Shown piece by piece: positions 7,608 through 16,023 of a stretch of 64,000 nt of DNA. The stretch covers positions 18,460-82,459 of the forward strand of contig CAZSXT010000017.1 of NCBI GenBank assembly GCA_964611435.1, read 5' to 3'. Made by a program: the position numbers and the translations under genes. The DNA comes from JAYPHU01 sp964611435. GTDB taxonomy: Bacteria > Pseudomonadota > Alphaproteobacteria > Rhodospirillales > UBA2165. Each line of letters opens with the position of its first letter. Within the stretch, counting starts at the first letter, position 1. A model generated the notes under the pieces. That model saw only the letters and a list, made by a program, of their open reading frames with translations. It ran no database searches and was not told where the DNA came from.

Positions 7608-8828
7608 ATGGTTTACCTGCATGAAATGCCGGAGGCCCCGCGCAACATGATCGTCAATCAGGACCTGCCTGATTTCGGTCCGACTGCCTGCGCCGACGGC
7701 CCGCCCCTGAAAGACCGCAAGATCGCCATTATCACCACCGCCGGGCTGCATCGCCGGGAAGACAAGCACTTCTCTCCCGGAGTCGGCGAATACCGGATCA
7801 TCCCCGGCGACACGGACATGGACGATCTGATCATGACCCATGTCTCCACCAACTTCGATCGCACCGGCTTTTACCAGGACGTGAACCTGGTATTCCCGAT
7901 CGAACGGCTGCGGGAATTGGCGGAGCAAGGCGAGATCGGCGCGGTCGCCGACTATCACTACGCCTTCATGGGCGCGACGCCGCCGGAAGTGCTGGAAGCA
8001 GCCGCCAAAGATCTGGCCGGTGCGCTGAACGCCGACGGGGTCAACGGGGTTGTCCTCGCCGGGGTCTGACCCCAATGCACGCGCGCCGTGGGCGGGCTGG
8101 CACACTTTATCGAACAAGAAGGCATTCCGACCGTGATCATCAGCCTGATCCGGCGGCACACCGAAGTCATGAAACCGCCGCGCGGCCTGTTCGTGCCGTT
8201 CGAGCTCGGCCGGCCCTTCGGCGCGGCCAACGAGCCGGACTTCCAGCGCCGGGTGCTGATGGAAGGACTCAAACTGTTGGAACGCACAGACGGTCCGCTG
8301 CTGGAAGATTTCCCGGACGAAGCGCCCGGCGGTACCGCTGAGGATCAGGAGGGTTGGACCTGTCCGGTCAACTTCCCGAAACCCGAGGCAGACTTGTCGG
8401 ATGCGGAAAAAACCGCTCAGGCCATCAAGCAGGAAGTCGCCCTGTTGGAACCGTGGTATGACGAGGCTCTCAAAAGCATGAAAGGCCGGCGGCTGGACGG
8501 CATGACGGACCTCAACCGCGATCAGATCGCCGACTTTTTGACGTCTTGGGCGGCGGATCAATCGGTGGAAAGCATTATCGATGGTGAAAACATCGTCCGG
8601 GCGCTCAAACTGGCGGCGGATGATCTGCGGCATTTCTATTACCAAGCCGCCATGGCCAAGCCGGGCATCCGATCCGATGTCGAACTGGGCGATTGGTTCT
8701 ATGGGGAAACCCAGGCAGGCAAGCTGTTTATCAAAATCCGGGAGATCATGATGAACAGCGACAATGACGGCATGAAGGCGGCCGGGCGAACCAATTATGT
8801 GCCCAATGCCATGCTGAAGCACACGTGA
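7608..8828 (+). CDS. PrdB/GrdB-like selenoprotein, second copy (in-frame TGA = Sec154)
   Basis: This is a 406-codon frame with one TGA at 8067-8069. Its layout follows the first copy closely: ITTAGLHRREDKHF, THVSTNFDRTGF, FPIERLRELAEQGEIG, YHYAFMGA, then VVLAGV-U-PQCTRAVGGLAHFIEQEGI, and later PPRGLFVPFELGRPFGAAN. Sec falls at residue 154 in both copies and UxxC is kept, but the Cys three residues before Sec in copy 1 is Ala here. AAGGAAA precedes the ATG. The gene lies 95 bp after copy 1 and is closed by a strong terminator, so it ends the operon. Two diverged copies may form a heteromer or differ in substrate; this is inference. Confidence 0.92.
8067..8097 (+). promoter_or_regulatory. Bacterial SECIS-like hairpin, second PrdB-like gene
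   Basis: CGCC (8084-8087) pairs with GGCG (8091-8094) around loop GTG. A G-G mismatch and two more pairs (GC with GC) extend the stem to 8081-8097. The loop begins 18 nt after TGA, as in the first copy. The stem is weaker than the other three. Confidence 0.65.
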
Positions 8829-8852
8829 TCTACTAGTAGTAAATGTTTTCAG

Positions 8853-8877
8853 AAAAGCGGGCTTCGGCCCGCTTTTT
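8853..8877 (+). terminator. Rho-independent terminator of the selenoprotein operon
   Basis: GCGGGC-TTCG-GCCCGC is followed by five T residues and preceded by four A residues. It is a classical UUCG-capped terminator lying about 30 bp past the second PrdB-like stop codon. Confidence 0.93.
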
Positions 8878-8939
8878 ATTTACCGGAATAACCTATGCGT
8901 GGTTATTGTTTGCCAACTGGAATGGATTACATTGTTGAT

Positions 8940-9500
8940 ATGAAACACAAGGTGATGAATTTCCGGCTTAGCGTCTGTCTCGCCGCGCTCCTGGCGCTTG
9001 CCGGGTGCAACGTTACGACATCGACCGAGCTGCACCACGAAGACGCCCTATCGGTGTTCGAGTACGCGGCCACCGACAGCGACGCCTATGTCGAGGTCGT
9101 GGGCAATCCTACCGGCGGCAGCAAAGAGGCTGTCACCGCGCCCATCTTGGAGAAGTTCGACAGCAACTGGGGGCACCTTCGCACCCGGTTCAAGGCCGGC
9201 CTCCCGCCCCGGGAGACCCCCTACAAAGTCCGGGTGATCTTTGACGTACCGCAAAGCTGGGACTCCCACTCCCTCTGCACACAACCGGCGGATCAATTCC
9301 CGGCAAGCTCCGTGGAACGGCTGCACATGATGGTGCTTTCTTGTGGGGACGGTCCCCTATCGGAAATCCGGGGTAGCCTCAAGCGGCCGACGAGCTTGAA
9401 CGATCCTGTCCTGCAGAAGACCCTCAATTTTCTGATCTCGCAGTTCGTGGTGGAGCCTCCCCAGCGGGGCAACGACTGCAACGTCACTAGTACTTGCTAA
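8940..9500 (+). CDS. Lipoprotein of unknown function
   Basis: The protein has 186 residues from MKHKVMNFRL. A signal sequence ends in the lipobox LALAGC, so the mature protein would begin at that Cys and be lipid-anchored. The mature part includes FDSNWGHLRTRFKAGL and four further Cys residues late in the chain (SLCTQ, SCGD, DCNVTSTC), which could form disulfides. An in-frame ATG 45 bp upstream is less likely because it would bury the signal peptide. The gene follows the operon terminator, so it is a separate unit. No family is recognised. Confidence 0.7.
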   Translation: MKHKVMNFRLSVCLAALLALAGCNVTTSTELHHEDALSVFEYAATDSDAYVEVVGNPTGGSKEAVTAPILEKFDSNWGHLRTRFKAGLPPRETPYKVRVIFDVPQSWDSHSLCTQPADQFPASSVERLHMMVLSCGDGPLSEIRGSLKRPTSLNDPVLQKTLNFLISQFVVEPPQRGNDCNVTSTC

Positions 9501-9627
9501 GCGCAACACCCGGATAGCGCTGCGACGTTAAACCCGTATGCTTTCGCCTTTCCGGGGGCGGTCCCACGCCCTATGATCCGCCAACCTTGTTAGCGCCTCT
9601 ATCGCATAAAAAGAATAACCACCGTCC

Positions 9628-10926
9628 ATGACCAACCCGCAAGCCGCCCCACAATCCGGTACGCCGGAAAAGCAATCCTTCGCCGCGCTCCGGCATCGCG
9701 GTTTTTTCTGGTATTTCCTGCTCAGCGCTATGGCCATGATGGCCGATAGCGTAGAGCACGTGGTCAGCTATGACGCCATGTGGGATAAGTTCAAATCCCA
9801 GGAGCTACAGGGCTTCGCCGTCATCTCCCACTGGGTGCCGTTTCTGCTGTTCTCCATCCATGCCGGTGCGCTGGCAGACCGGGTCGATCCGCGCAAGGTG
9901 ATCATCTTGGGCATGGTGCTTTTCATGATCGCCACTCTGGGCTGGGGCTATTTCCTGCTTACCGACACGCTGGAAGTCTGGCACGCGGTCGTGTTGCTGA
10001 TCATCCACGGGCTGGCGGGCGTGTTCTGGGCGCCTGCGGGCCAGATGCTGATCCACGACATTGTCGGTAATGACCGGCTGCAAAGCGGCGTGCGGCTGAT
10101 GGCCACCTCGCGCACGCTGGGCGTGATGATGGGCCCGGCCATGGGCGGCTTGTTGCTGCTGTTTTTCGATCACGCCTGGGCGTTGATCCTGAACGCGTTC
10201 ATCTACGTGCCGCTGATCATCTGGTGTTTGAAAGCACCCTATGGCCCGGCCTTCTACCCGCCAGAGAAAAAACGCCGGCCCGCCGCCATGCGGGGGATGA
10301 GCGATATCGCCGCCGCGTTGAAAGCCGCCGCCCAACACCGGATCATCCTGTCCATGACCCTGCTGGCCGGCGGTGCGTCGTTCTTCGTCGGCAATGCCCA
10401 TCAGGCCCTGATGCCAGAATTCACCGATCTACTGGTCCCCACCGGCGTCACCGGGCTCAGCGAGAACACCATGCACTATGTGGCGCTCTTCGGCGCGAGT
10501 GCGGCCGGCGCGTTGATCGCCGGCGTGGTGCTGGAAAGCCGGAGCCTGCTAACCGCCAGGCCCCGCACCGCATTCACCCTGGTGTTTTTCTGGTGCGCCG
10601 CTATGGGCAGCTTTGCGATTTCCGGCAACTACTACCTGTCGTTTGCGCTCCTCTTGGTCGCCGGGTTCCTCGATCTGTCGTTCAATTCCATGACCCAGAC
10701 ATTGGTGCAGTTGAACACGCCGGCGGACGCCCGCGGTAAAATCCTGGGCCTCTACGCGGTCTCGTCCCTCGGCATGAAATCCTTCAGTGGGGTCACCGTC
10801 GGCATCGCCGGCGGGCTGATCGGGATTCAATGGAGTTTGGGGCTCAGCGCCGCCGCCCTGTTCCTGTTCACCATCGGCCTCATGGCCTACGCGATGGCCC
10901 TGCCGGTGGGCGAACCGGCGGAGTAA
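9628..10926 (+). CDS. MFS transporter (EntS/MFS_3-like)
   Basis: The protein has 432 residues with about 12 hydrophobic helices. The loop between helices 2 and 3 reads GALADRVDPRKVIILGM, the hallmark MFS motif A (G..aDR.gRr). A short charged N-terminus precedes the first helix. The arrangement, with a central loop near YPPEKKRRPAAMRGM, resembles EntS-type exporters. It would work in the inner membrane by proton antiport with an unknown substrate. Seventy-two bp separate it from the next gene on the same strand, so it may be transcribed with the two Fe-S proteins. Confidence 0.85.
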   Translation: MTNPQAAPQSGTPEKQSFAALRHRGFFWYFLLSAMAMMADSVEHVVSYDAMWDKFKSQELQGFAVISHWVPFLLFSIHAGALADRVDPRKVIILGMVLFMIATLGWGYFLLTDTLEVWHAVVLLIIHGLAGVFWAPAGQMLIHDIVGNDRLQSGVRLMATSRTLGVMMGPAMGGLLLLFFDHAWALILNAFIYVPLIIWCLKAPYGPAFYPPEKKRRPAAMRGMSDIAAALKAAAQHRIILSMTLLAGGASFFVGNAHQALMPEFTDLLVPTGVTGLSENTMHYVALFGASAAGALIAGVVLESRSLLTARPRTAFTLVFFWCAAMGSFAISGNYYLSFALLLVAGFLDLSFNSMTQTLVQLNTPADARGKILGLYAVSSLGMKSFSGVTVGIAGGLIGIQWSLGLSAAALFLFTIGLMAYAMALPVGEPAE

Positions 10927-10998
10927 CCCCATTAACCCTTGCAGGCACTTATTTTAAACCTAAACTAAATCCCGAGTTTCAAAGGGATTCGGTGAGGC

Positions 10999-12024
10999 AT
11001 GAACGCAGCGGAGATCAAACAACTGGCGACGGACCTGGGCGCCGATCTGGTCGGCATCGCGTCGGCAGAGACCTTGAACGCCTTCCCGCCCGACCCGCAG
11101 TGGCCACAGACTCCGGACCGCATTTCCCACCACGTCAAAAGCGTCATCGTCATCGTCCAGCACATCCCGGTGGCCGGCTTCCGCGCCAAGCACAATATCG
11201 CCGTGCAATATCTGGACATGCTGGTGCTGCGCCGCATGGACCGGATCGCCTACAAGATCGCCGACCGGCTGGAGCGCGCGGGCCATCCGAGCTTTGTCAC
11301 CGCCGCCCAGGAGACCGACTGGAACCTGAAGACCGCCAGTTACGGGCGGCTGAGCACCCGGCACCTGGGGATCGAGGCCGGGCTCGGCACCTTCGGGTTG
11401 GAGGTCAACATCCTCACCCCGGAATACGGACCGCGCCTGTACCTGACGGGCATCCTGACCGAGCTGGAGCTAGTGCCCGACGCGCCCATGACCGAACAGG
11501 TGTGCATCGGGGAATCCTGCGCACGCTGCCTTTATTCCTGCCCCACCGACGCGGTACGGCACTTCGGCATCGACAAGCGCAATTGCGCCGTGGAGGCGCA
11601 GGAGTTCGGCTTCATGACCGCCACGCAATTCTTCGCCAAGTTCGTCGACGCCAGCCCCAACGAGAAGAAAGAATTGATCAAGGCCAGGGACGTGTTCGGC
11701 TTCTGGCAGGGATTGCTCCGCGTCGTCGGCTCCTTCGGCGATTGCCCAAGGTGCTTGGCGGTCTGCCCCGTCGGCAACGACTACCACGCCTTCCTGGCGG
11801 AGCCGCAGAAAGTCATTCCGGAGAAAACCCCGGAGAAAGTCGCCAAGGCCAAGGCCTTCAAGGAGGCGCGCAAGAACGGCGACGAGGTGACGGGCCTTAG
11901 CGATTGGAATGTCCGCTGGGTCGGACCCGAGGGCTATCAGGGCATCGTCGCACGCCAGCTTCAGGAGTTTAAACGCCAACAGAAGGAACGGGAACGGGAG
12001 CTGGAGGCGGCGGAGGACGAATAA
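10999..12024 (+). CDS. QueG/reductive-dehalogenase-like 4Fe-4S protein, first copy
   Basis: The protein has 341 residues. The N-terminal domain (LGADLVGIASAE..., then a RISHHVKSVIVI strand) matches the cobamide-binding fold shared by epoxyqueuosine reductase and reductive dehalogenases. GLGTFGLEVNILTPEYGPR is the usual junction. Two Fe-S motifs follow: CIGESCARCLYSCP and CPRCLAVCPVGND. A Lys/Glu-rich coiled tail closes the protein. There is no Tat signal, so it is cytoplasmic, unlike respiratory dehalogenases. The stop overlaps the next start by one base (TAATG). True QueG is usually a single gene elsewhere, so these tandem paralogs probably do another reductive job. Confidence 0.8.
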   Translation: MNAAEIKQLATDLGADLVGIASAETLNAFPPDPQWPQTPDRISHHVKSVIVIVQHIPVAGFRAKHNIAVQYLDMLVLRRMDRIAYKIADRLERAGHPSFVTAAQETDWNLKTASYGRLSTRHLGIEAGLGTFGLEVNILTPEYGPRLYLTGILTELELVPDAPMTEQVCIGESCARCLYSCPTDAVRHFGIDKRNCAVEAQEFGFMTATQFFAKFVDASPNEKKELIKARDVFGFWQGLLRVVGSFGDCPRCLAVCPVGNDYHAFLAEPQKVIPEKTPEKVAKAKAFKEARKNGDEVTGLSDWNVRWVGPEGYQGIVARQLQEFKRQQKERERELEAAEDE

Positions 12025-13001
12025 TGGTTTCTGTATTCCAATCACCGATCACGGCGGACGATATCAAGGCCAAAGCCAAGGAATTGGGCGCAGACCTGGT
12101 GGGCATCGCCGACGGCCAGGCGATGAACGATCATCCCCCCTACCCTGACGATCCGCGCCGGCCGTCCGACATTACCGATCATGACGCCGGCCGGGTGATC
12201 GTCCTGGCCCGCCGGATCAATCTGGGCTCAACCCGGATCACCAAGTGGGATGAACGGCATAAATATTACAATGACGAACTGGCCATCACCGCGCTGGAGG
12301 AAACCTCGCTGGAGCTGGTCCTGTGGCTGGAGACCCAGGGTTATCCGGCGCTGATCGTGCCGCCGACCCATGTTGACCCGTGGCGCTATGACGGAAATCC
12401 GGAAAAGCACCTCTCGCCGCTCCTGTCCCTCGACCATGCGGCGGTGGAGGCCGGGCTGGGCTCCCTCGGCCTTAATCTGCAACTGCTGACGCCGGAGTTC
12501 GGGCCCCGAGTCATGCTGAGCGCGGTGCTAAGCTCTGTCCCCGTCGAGGCCGACACACCGATGTCGGATGCGCTCTGCAAAGGTCCGGAATGTGGCCGGT
12601 GTCTATCGGCTTGCCCCGGCGATGTGATCGGCCAGTGGGACCGGGACTGGCCCGGCTGCGATACGTACCGGAATCCCCACGGCTTTAACCACCTGACCCA
12701 ATTCCTGGGCGAGATGATGGACGCCCCCGATACAGAGACCCAAAAGAAAATGATCCGCTCCGAAGACAGTTTCAATCTGTGGCAGAGCATTCTCCGGGGA
12801 GCGGGCGCGGTGACCGGCTGCCGCCGCTGCCAGGATGTCTGCCCGGTGGGCGAGGACTACGAAAGAATGCTCAAGGACGCGCTGGACGACATCCCCGAGG
12901 ACACGTCGGAGAAACAAAGCCGCCTTGCGGACATGAAATCAAACGCCGCCGGCGGCAATTATGATGCTCAGGCCCGCTGGATCGGCGCGATAAAGGACTA
13001 A
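12024..13001 (+). CDS. QueG/reductive-dehalogenase-like 4Fe-4S protein, second copy
   Basis: The protein has 325 residues and is a paralog of the preceding gene: AKELGADLVGIADGQ, VEAGLGSLGLNLQLLTPEFGPR, then Fe-S motifs CKGPECGRCLSACPGD and CRRCQDVCPVGEDYE. Compared with copy 1 it lacks the long charged C-terminal tail. One-base overlap with copy 1 and a 5-bp gap to the PaaK-like gene indicate tight co-translation of all three. A heterodimer of the two copies is a reasonable guess. Cobamide binding is inferred from the family, not from a visible motif. Confidence 0.8.
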   Translation: MVSVFQSPITADDIKAKAKELGADLVGIADGQAMNDHPPYPDDPRRPSDITDHDAGRVIVLARRINLGSTRITKWDERHKYYNDELAITALEETSLELVLWLETQGYPALIVPPTHVDPWRYDGNPEKHLSPLLSLDHAAVEAGLGSLGLNLQLLTPEFGPRVMLSAVLSSVPVEADTPMSDALCKGPECGRCLSACPGDVIGQWDRDWPGCDTYRNPHGFNHLTQFLGEMMDAPDTETQKKMIRSEDSFNLWQSILRGAGAVTGCRRCQDVCPVGEDYERMLKDALDDIPEDTSEKQSRLADMKSNAAGGNYDAQARWIGAIKD

Positions 13002-13006
13002 CAAAT

Positions 13007-14293
13007 ATGCCCCTTCCTCTCCCCAAGTCCCGCGACGAGATCGCCAAAATTCAGAGCGAGCGCAAGAAGATCGCCCTGCAAAAAGCCCGGCGGGCGGCGT
13101 TTCATCAGGGCCGGTTAGATCATGTGGATGAGGACAAGCTGGACGATCCGGAAGAGTGGCGGAAGATACCGCTGCTGACCAAGGACGAGCTGCGCTCCAT
13201 CCCGCCCAACGAGTTCTTCACCCAGTTTTGCCATGCGCCCAAGGAAGAGATCGCCGAGCTGTGGCGCTCCGGCGGGTCCACGGGTGTTCCGCTGTTCTAC
13301 CCGCGTACGTTCGAAGACTTGCCATATTGCATCCTGTCGTTTGCCCGGAACTTCATCGCGCCCGGCTTGGGTAAGAAAGACACGGCGCATGTTTCCTTCC
13401 CCCTGGGCATTCATCCGGTTGGCCATGTCTATGCCCGCGCCGCCCAAGACTGGGAAATCGGGGTCAACTGGGCGGGCTCCGGCGCGTCGACGCCGTCAGC
13501 GCTTCAGGTCGATTTGATCAACCGCCTGCAACCGAGTGTGTGGATGGGCATGTCCGGCTATGGACTACACCTCGCCAACATGGCGGAGGACGAGGGCATC
13601 GACCTTGCCGATAGTTCGGTCGAGACGATCTTGTGTTCAGCCGAAGCCATTTCCGAGTCCAAGCGCGCCAAGATTGAACGCATGTGGGGCGCGAAAGTCT
13701 GGGACGGGTTCGGCATGACCGAGGCCGGCATGATGGGCGGCGAGAGCGAGGCCCATGACGGATTCCACATTTGGACCGATCTGTTCCATATCGAAGTGGT
13801 CGATCTCGACACCGGCGAACCTGTCGCCGAGGGCGAGGAAGGCGGCCTGGTGGTCACGCCGCTCTTTACCAACAACGCCACGCCGTTCATCCGCTGGAGC
13901 TCCGGCGACATTGTGATCTACAAGGAACACGGGGACACAGACGGGCCGCTGTCGGTCTTTCCGGTGGTTCGTCACGCGCATAGGACCGTTGGCTTCTTCA
14001 AGGTCCGGGGCGTCAACATCAACCACCAGGAATACGAAGACTTTATGTTCGACTATCCCGAAGTGGTCGACTTCAAGGCGGAACTAGTGAGCGAGGGTGA
14101 CCTGGATGGGCTCCGCATCTCGTTCGAGGCCACCCGCGGAACGGACGCCAATGCCCTCGCCGCCCGCCTGACCGAAGACACCAAGAACACATTCGAGGTC
14201 ACACCGGAAATGATCGTCCTGGACCGCGGCACGCTCGCCAAAGAGTTCGAGAGCAGCATCAAGGCCCCCCGGTTTATCGACCGGCGGGGTTAG
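13007..14293 (+). CDS. PaaK-like adenylate-forming CoA ligase
   Basis: The protein has 428 residues, near the usual 430-440 of phenylacetate-CoA ligases. It carries the phosphate-binding loop WRSGGSTGVPLFYPR, the WDGFGMTEAGMMGGE adenine-site motif, and the C-terminal RWSSGDIVIY and GFFKVRGVNINHQEYE stretches. These enzymes activate aryl or other carboxylates as acyl-AMP and then the CoA thioester. It is the last gene of the unit with the two Fe-S proteins, which suggests activation of a substrate (or product) of a cobamide/Fe-S reduction. The final catalytic Lys region (LAKEFESSIKAPRF) is present. The substrate is unknown. Confidence 0.85.
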   Translation: MPLPLPKSRDEIAKIQSERKKIALQKARRAAFHQGRLDHVDEDKLDDPEEWRKIPLLTKDELRSIPPNEFFTQFCHAPKEEIAELWRSGGSTGVPLFYPRTFEDLPYCILSFARNFIAPGLGKKDTAHVSFPLGIHPVGHVYARAAQDWEIGVNWAGSGASTPSALQVDLINRLQPSVWMGMSGYGLHLANMAEDEGIDLADSSVETILCSAEAISESKRAKIERMWGAKVWDGFGMTEAGMMGGESEAHDGFHIWTDLFHIEVVDLDTGEPVAEGEEGGLVVTPLFTNNATPFIRWSSGDIVIYKEHGDTDGPLSVFPVVRHAHRTVGFFKVRGVNINHQEYEDFMFDYPEVVDFKAELVSEGDLDGLRISFEATRGTDANALAARLTEDTKNTFEVTPEMIVLDRGTLAKEFESSIKAPRFIDRRG

Positions 14294-14310
14294 CAGTTTA
14301 TTTTAAGGAA

Positions 14311-14784
14311 CTAGCAGACGCGGGGGTTCGTCGCGCGGAGCCGGCGCGACAAGGTTACCGCCAGAGAGTGATAAAAGCGTTCCCCAAAGCCGTCCGGTTG
14401 ATCGAGTAATCGCTTCATCGCATCCCTATCGACCTTCACCACTTCCGCCGAGCCGTCGGCGTAGACGTTGGCGCTGGCGACGGACTTTTCCAAATACGAC
14501 ATCTCGCCAAATAAGGCGCCGGATGTCAGGCGGGCCAATTCAGTGACCTTGCCGTCTCTAGTCCCTTCCACGGACAGTTCACCGTCGGCCAGAAAGTAAA
14601 TCGCGTCGTTGGTTTCACCGGCTTCCAGGATTTGCTCCCGGTGGCTATAAGCGATCCTTTCACCCGCCTTGAAGAAGGCGACCCAGTCCTGGATTGTGAG
14701 TTTGTTTAGTACGTCCAAACCGAAGCCGCCGATAGGAGACGGCGGATCGCGATCCGATAACTCGTAGATTTCCGCAGATATCAT
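14311..14784 (-). CDS. Cyclic nucleotide-binding-domain protein
   Basis: The protein has 157 residues. A cNMP-binding beta-roll spans about residues 35-125 (FKAGERIAYSHREQILEAGE, then GALFGEMSYLEKSVASANV as the phosphate-binding cassette). No helix-turn-helix follows, so it is not a Crp-type DNA-binding protein. It may work as a stand-alone ligand sensor. It is convergent with the PaaK-like gene, only 17 bp apart. Confidence 0.8.
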   Translation of the reverse strand: MISAEIYELSDRDPPSPIGGFGLDVLNKLTIQDWVAFFKAGERIAYSHREQILEAGETNDAIYFLADGELSVEGTRDGKVTELARLTSGALFGEMSYLEKSVASANVYADGSAEVVKVDRDAMKRLLDQPDGFGERFYHSLAVTLSRRLRATNPRVC

Positions 14785-14953
14785 TTGCCCGTTCCCGTTA
14801 GACTTCCGGTCGTTTTTCGCCGGTTTGTCGTTTTATTGTCGCGGACCATAGCACCGAATCCGCTTCACTCCTACATCCTTTTACTGAAATTTGCGTTCCC
14901 CCGGATCATCTTCTATGGTCCTACGCTAACCGTTGCGTTCCCGGGAGGTGCTT

Positions 14954-15952
14954 ATGAATTTTATACGTGTATTTTTAGCCGCAGGCACCGCCCTGGCGGC
15001 TTTTTTGATGCCCGGACATCAGGTCCAGGCGGCCTGTGGGAAAGTGACCATTGCCGAGATGACCTGGGGCTCGGCCGCCGTCGCCGCACACGTGGATCAG
15101 ATCATTTTGTCGAACGGATTCGGCTGTACCGCAGAACTTGTTCCCGGCGACACCGTACCGACGGTGACCTCCATGACCGAAAAGGGCGAGCCGGACCTGG
15201 CGCCCGAAGTCTGGATCAATTCCGCCCGCGAAGTCGTCGAGAAAGCCATCGCCGAAGGCCGGCTGAAGAAAGCGGGCGAAATCCTCTCCGACGGCGGTGA
15301 AGAAGGCTGGTGGATTCCGGACTATATGCTCAAGAAACACCCCGAGCTCACCACGTTACAAGCCGTCCTCAAACGCCCGGAGCTATTCCCCGACAAGGAG
15401 GAGCCGGGTAAGGGCCGGTTTTACGACTGCCCGGCCGGCTGGGGCTGCCAAATCGTCAACGGCAATCTCTTTAAGGCCTATGGCCTGGAAAAGGCCGGCT
15501 TCTCGAAATTCAATCCAGGCTCCGGCGAAGGGCTGGCCGGGGCCATCGCTAAGGCCTACGAGCGCCGCCAGCCCATCTTCACGTATTACTGGGCGCCAAC
15601 CGCCGTGCTGGGCAAGTATCCCATGGTCAAACTGGGCGGCATGACGCACGACCCGAAAAGCTGGTCCTGCACGACCGACAAAGACTGCGCCGCCCCCCGG
15701 CCCAACATGTACCCAAAATCCGTCGTGCTGACGGTGGTCACGTCCAAGTTCGCTACCCAGGCGAGCGACGCTTTTGCATATGTTTCCAAGCGTTCCTGGC
15801 CCAACAAGGTGGTCAATGCGTTATTGGCCTGGAAAGACGACCGGCGCGCCACGTCTGCCGAGACCGCCAAGCACTTCTTGAAAAACTATGAAAGCACATG
15901 GTTACCCTGGGTGCCGGCGGATATCGCCGCCAAGGTCAAAGCCGCGCGCTGA
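14954..15952 (+). CDS. Glycine betaine/proline-type ABC transporter substrate-binding protein
   Basis: The protein has 332 residues from MNFIRVF, with GGGAGGTG well placed upstream. The signal peptide ends near HQVQAA. The mature protein starts CGKVTIAEMTWGSAAVAAHV, matching the OpuAC family, which binds quaternary amines in an aromatic cage. Trp and Tyr residues are frequent (WINSAREV, YYWAPT). It would capture an osmolyte or trimethylammonium-type compound in the periplasm. The permease and ATPase follow on the same strand, so the three form one importer. Confidence 0.88.
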   Translation: MNFIRVFLAAGTALAAFLMPGHQVQAACGKVTIAEMTWGSAAVAAHVDQIILSNGFGCTAELVPGDTVPTVTSMTEKGEPDLAPEVWINSAREVVEKAIAEGRLKKAGEILSDGGEEGWWIPDYMLKKHPELTTLQAVLKRPELFPDKEEPGKGRFYDCPAGWGCQIVNGNLFKAYGLEKAGFSKFNPGSGEGLAGAIAKAYERRQPIFTYYWAPTAVLGKYPMVKLGGMTHDPKSWSCTTDKDCAAPRPNMYPKSVVLTVVTSKFATQASDAFAYVSKRSWPNKVVNALLAWKDDRRATSAETAKHFLKNYESTWLPWVPADIAAKVKAAR

Positions 15953-16023
15953 TTCAGCCGCCGCTCATTTCCGCTTCAATGTTAAGCTTACCCTGACAGA
16001 AATGCAGGTGAGAGAGGCCCACT

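Noticed and set aside
8075..8341. Open frames beginning just after the TGA codons as separate genes
   Set aside because: They lack ribosome sites and start inside domains; the correct frame simply continues the upstream gene.
7563..8822. 419-residue minus-strand frame opposite the second PrdB-like gene
   Set aside because: It is a shadow of a high-GC coding region, with low-complexity composition and no family character.
3594..8828. The four TGA-split genes as ordinary pseudogenes
   Set aside because: All four stops are TGA, all sit on the family redox residue, all are followed by a SECIS-like hairpin, and the downstream halves are conserved between paralogs.
10999..13001. Calling the two Fe-S proteins queG
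   Set aside because: Two tandem copies coupled to a CoA ligase do not fit the tRNA-modification gene, so only the broader family is given.
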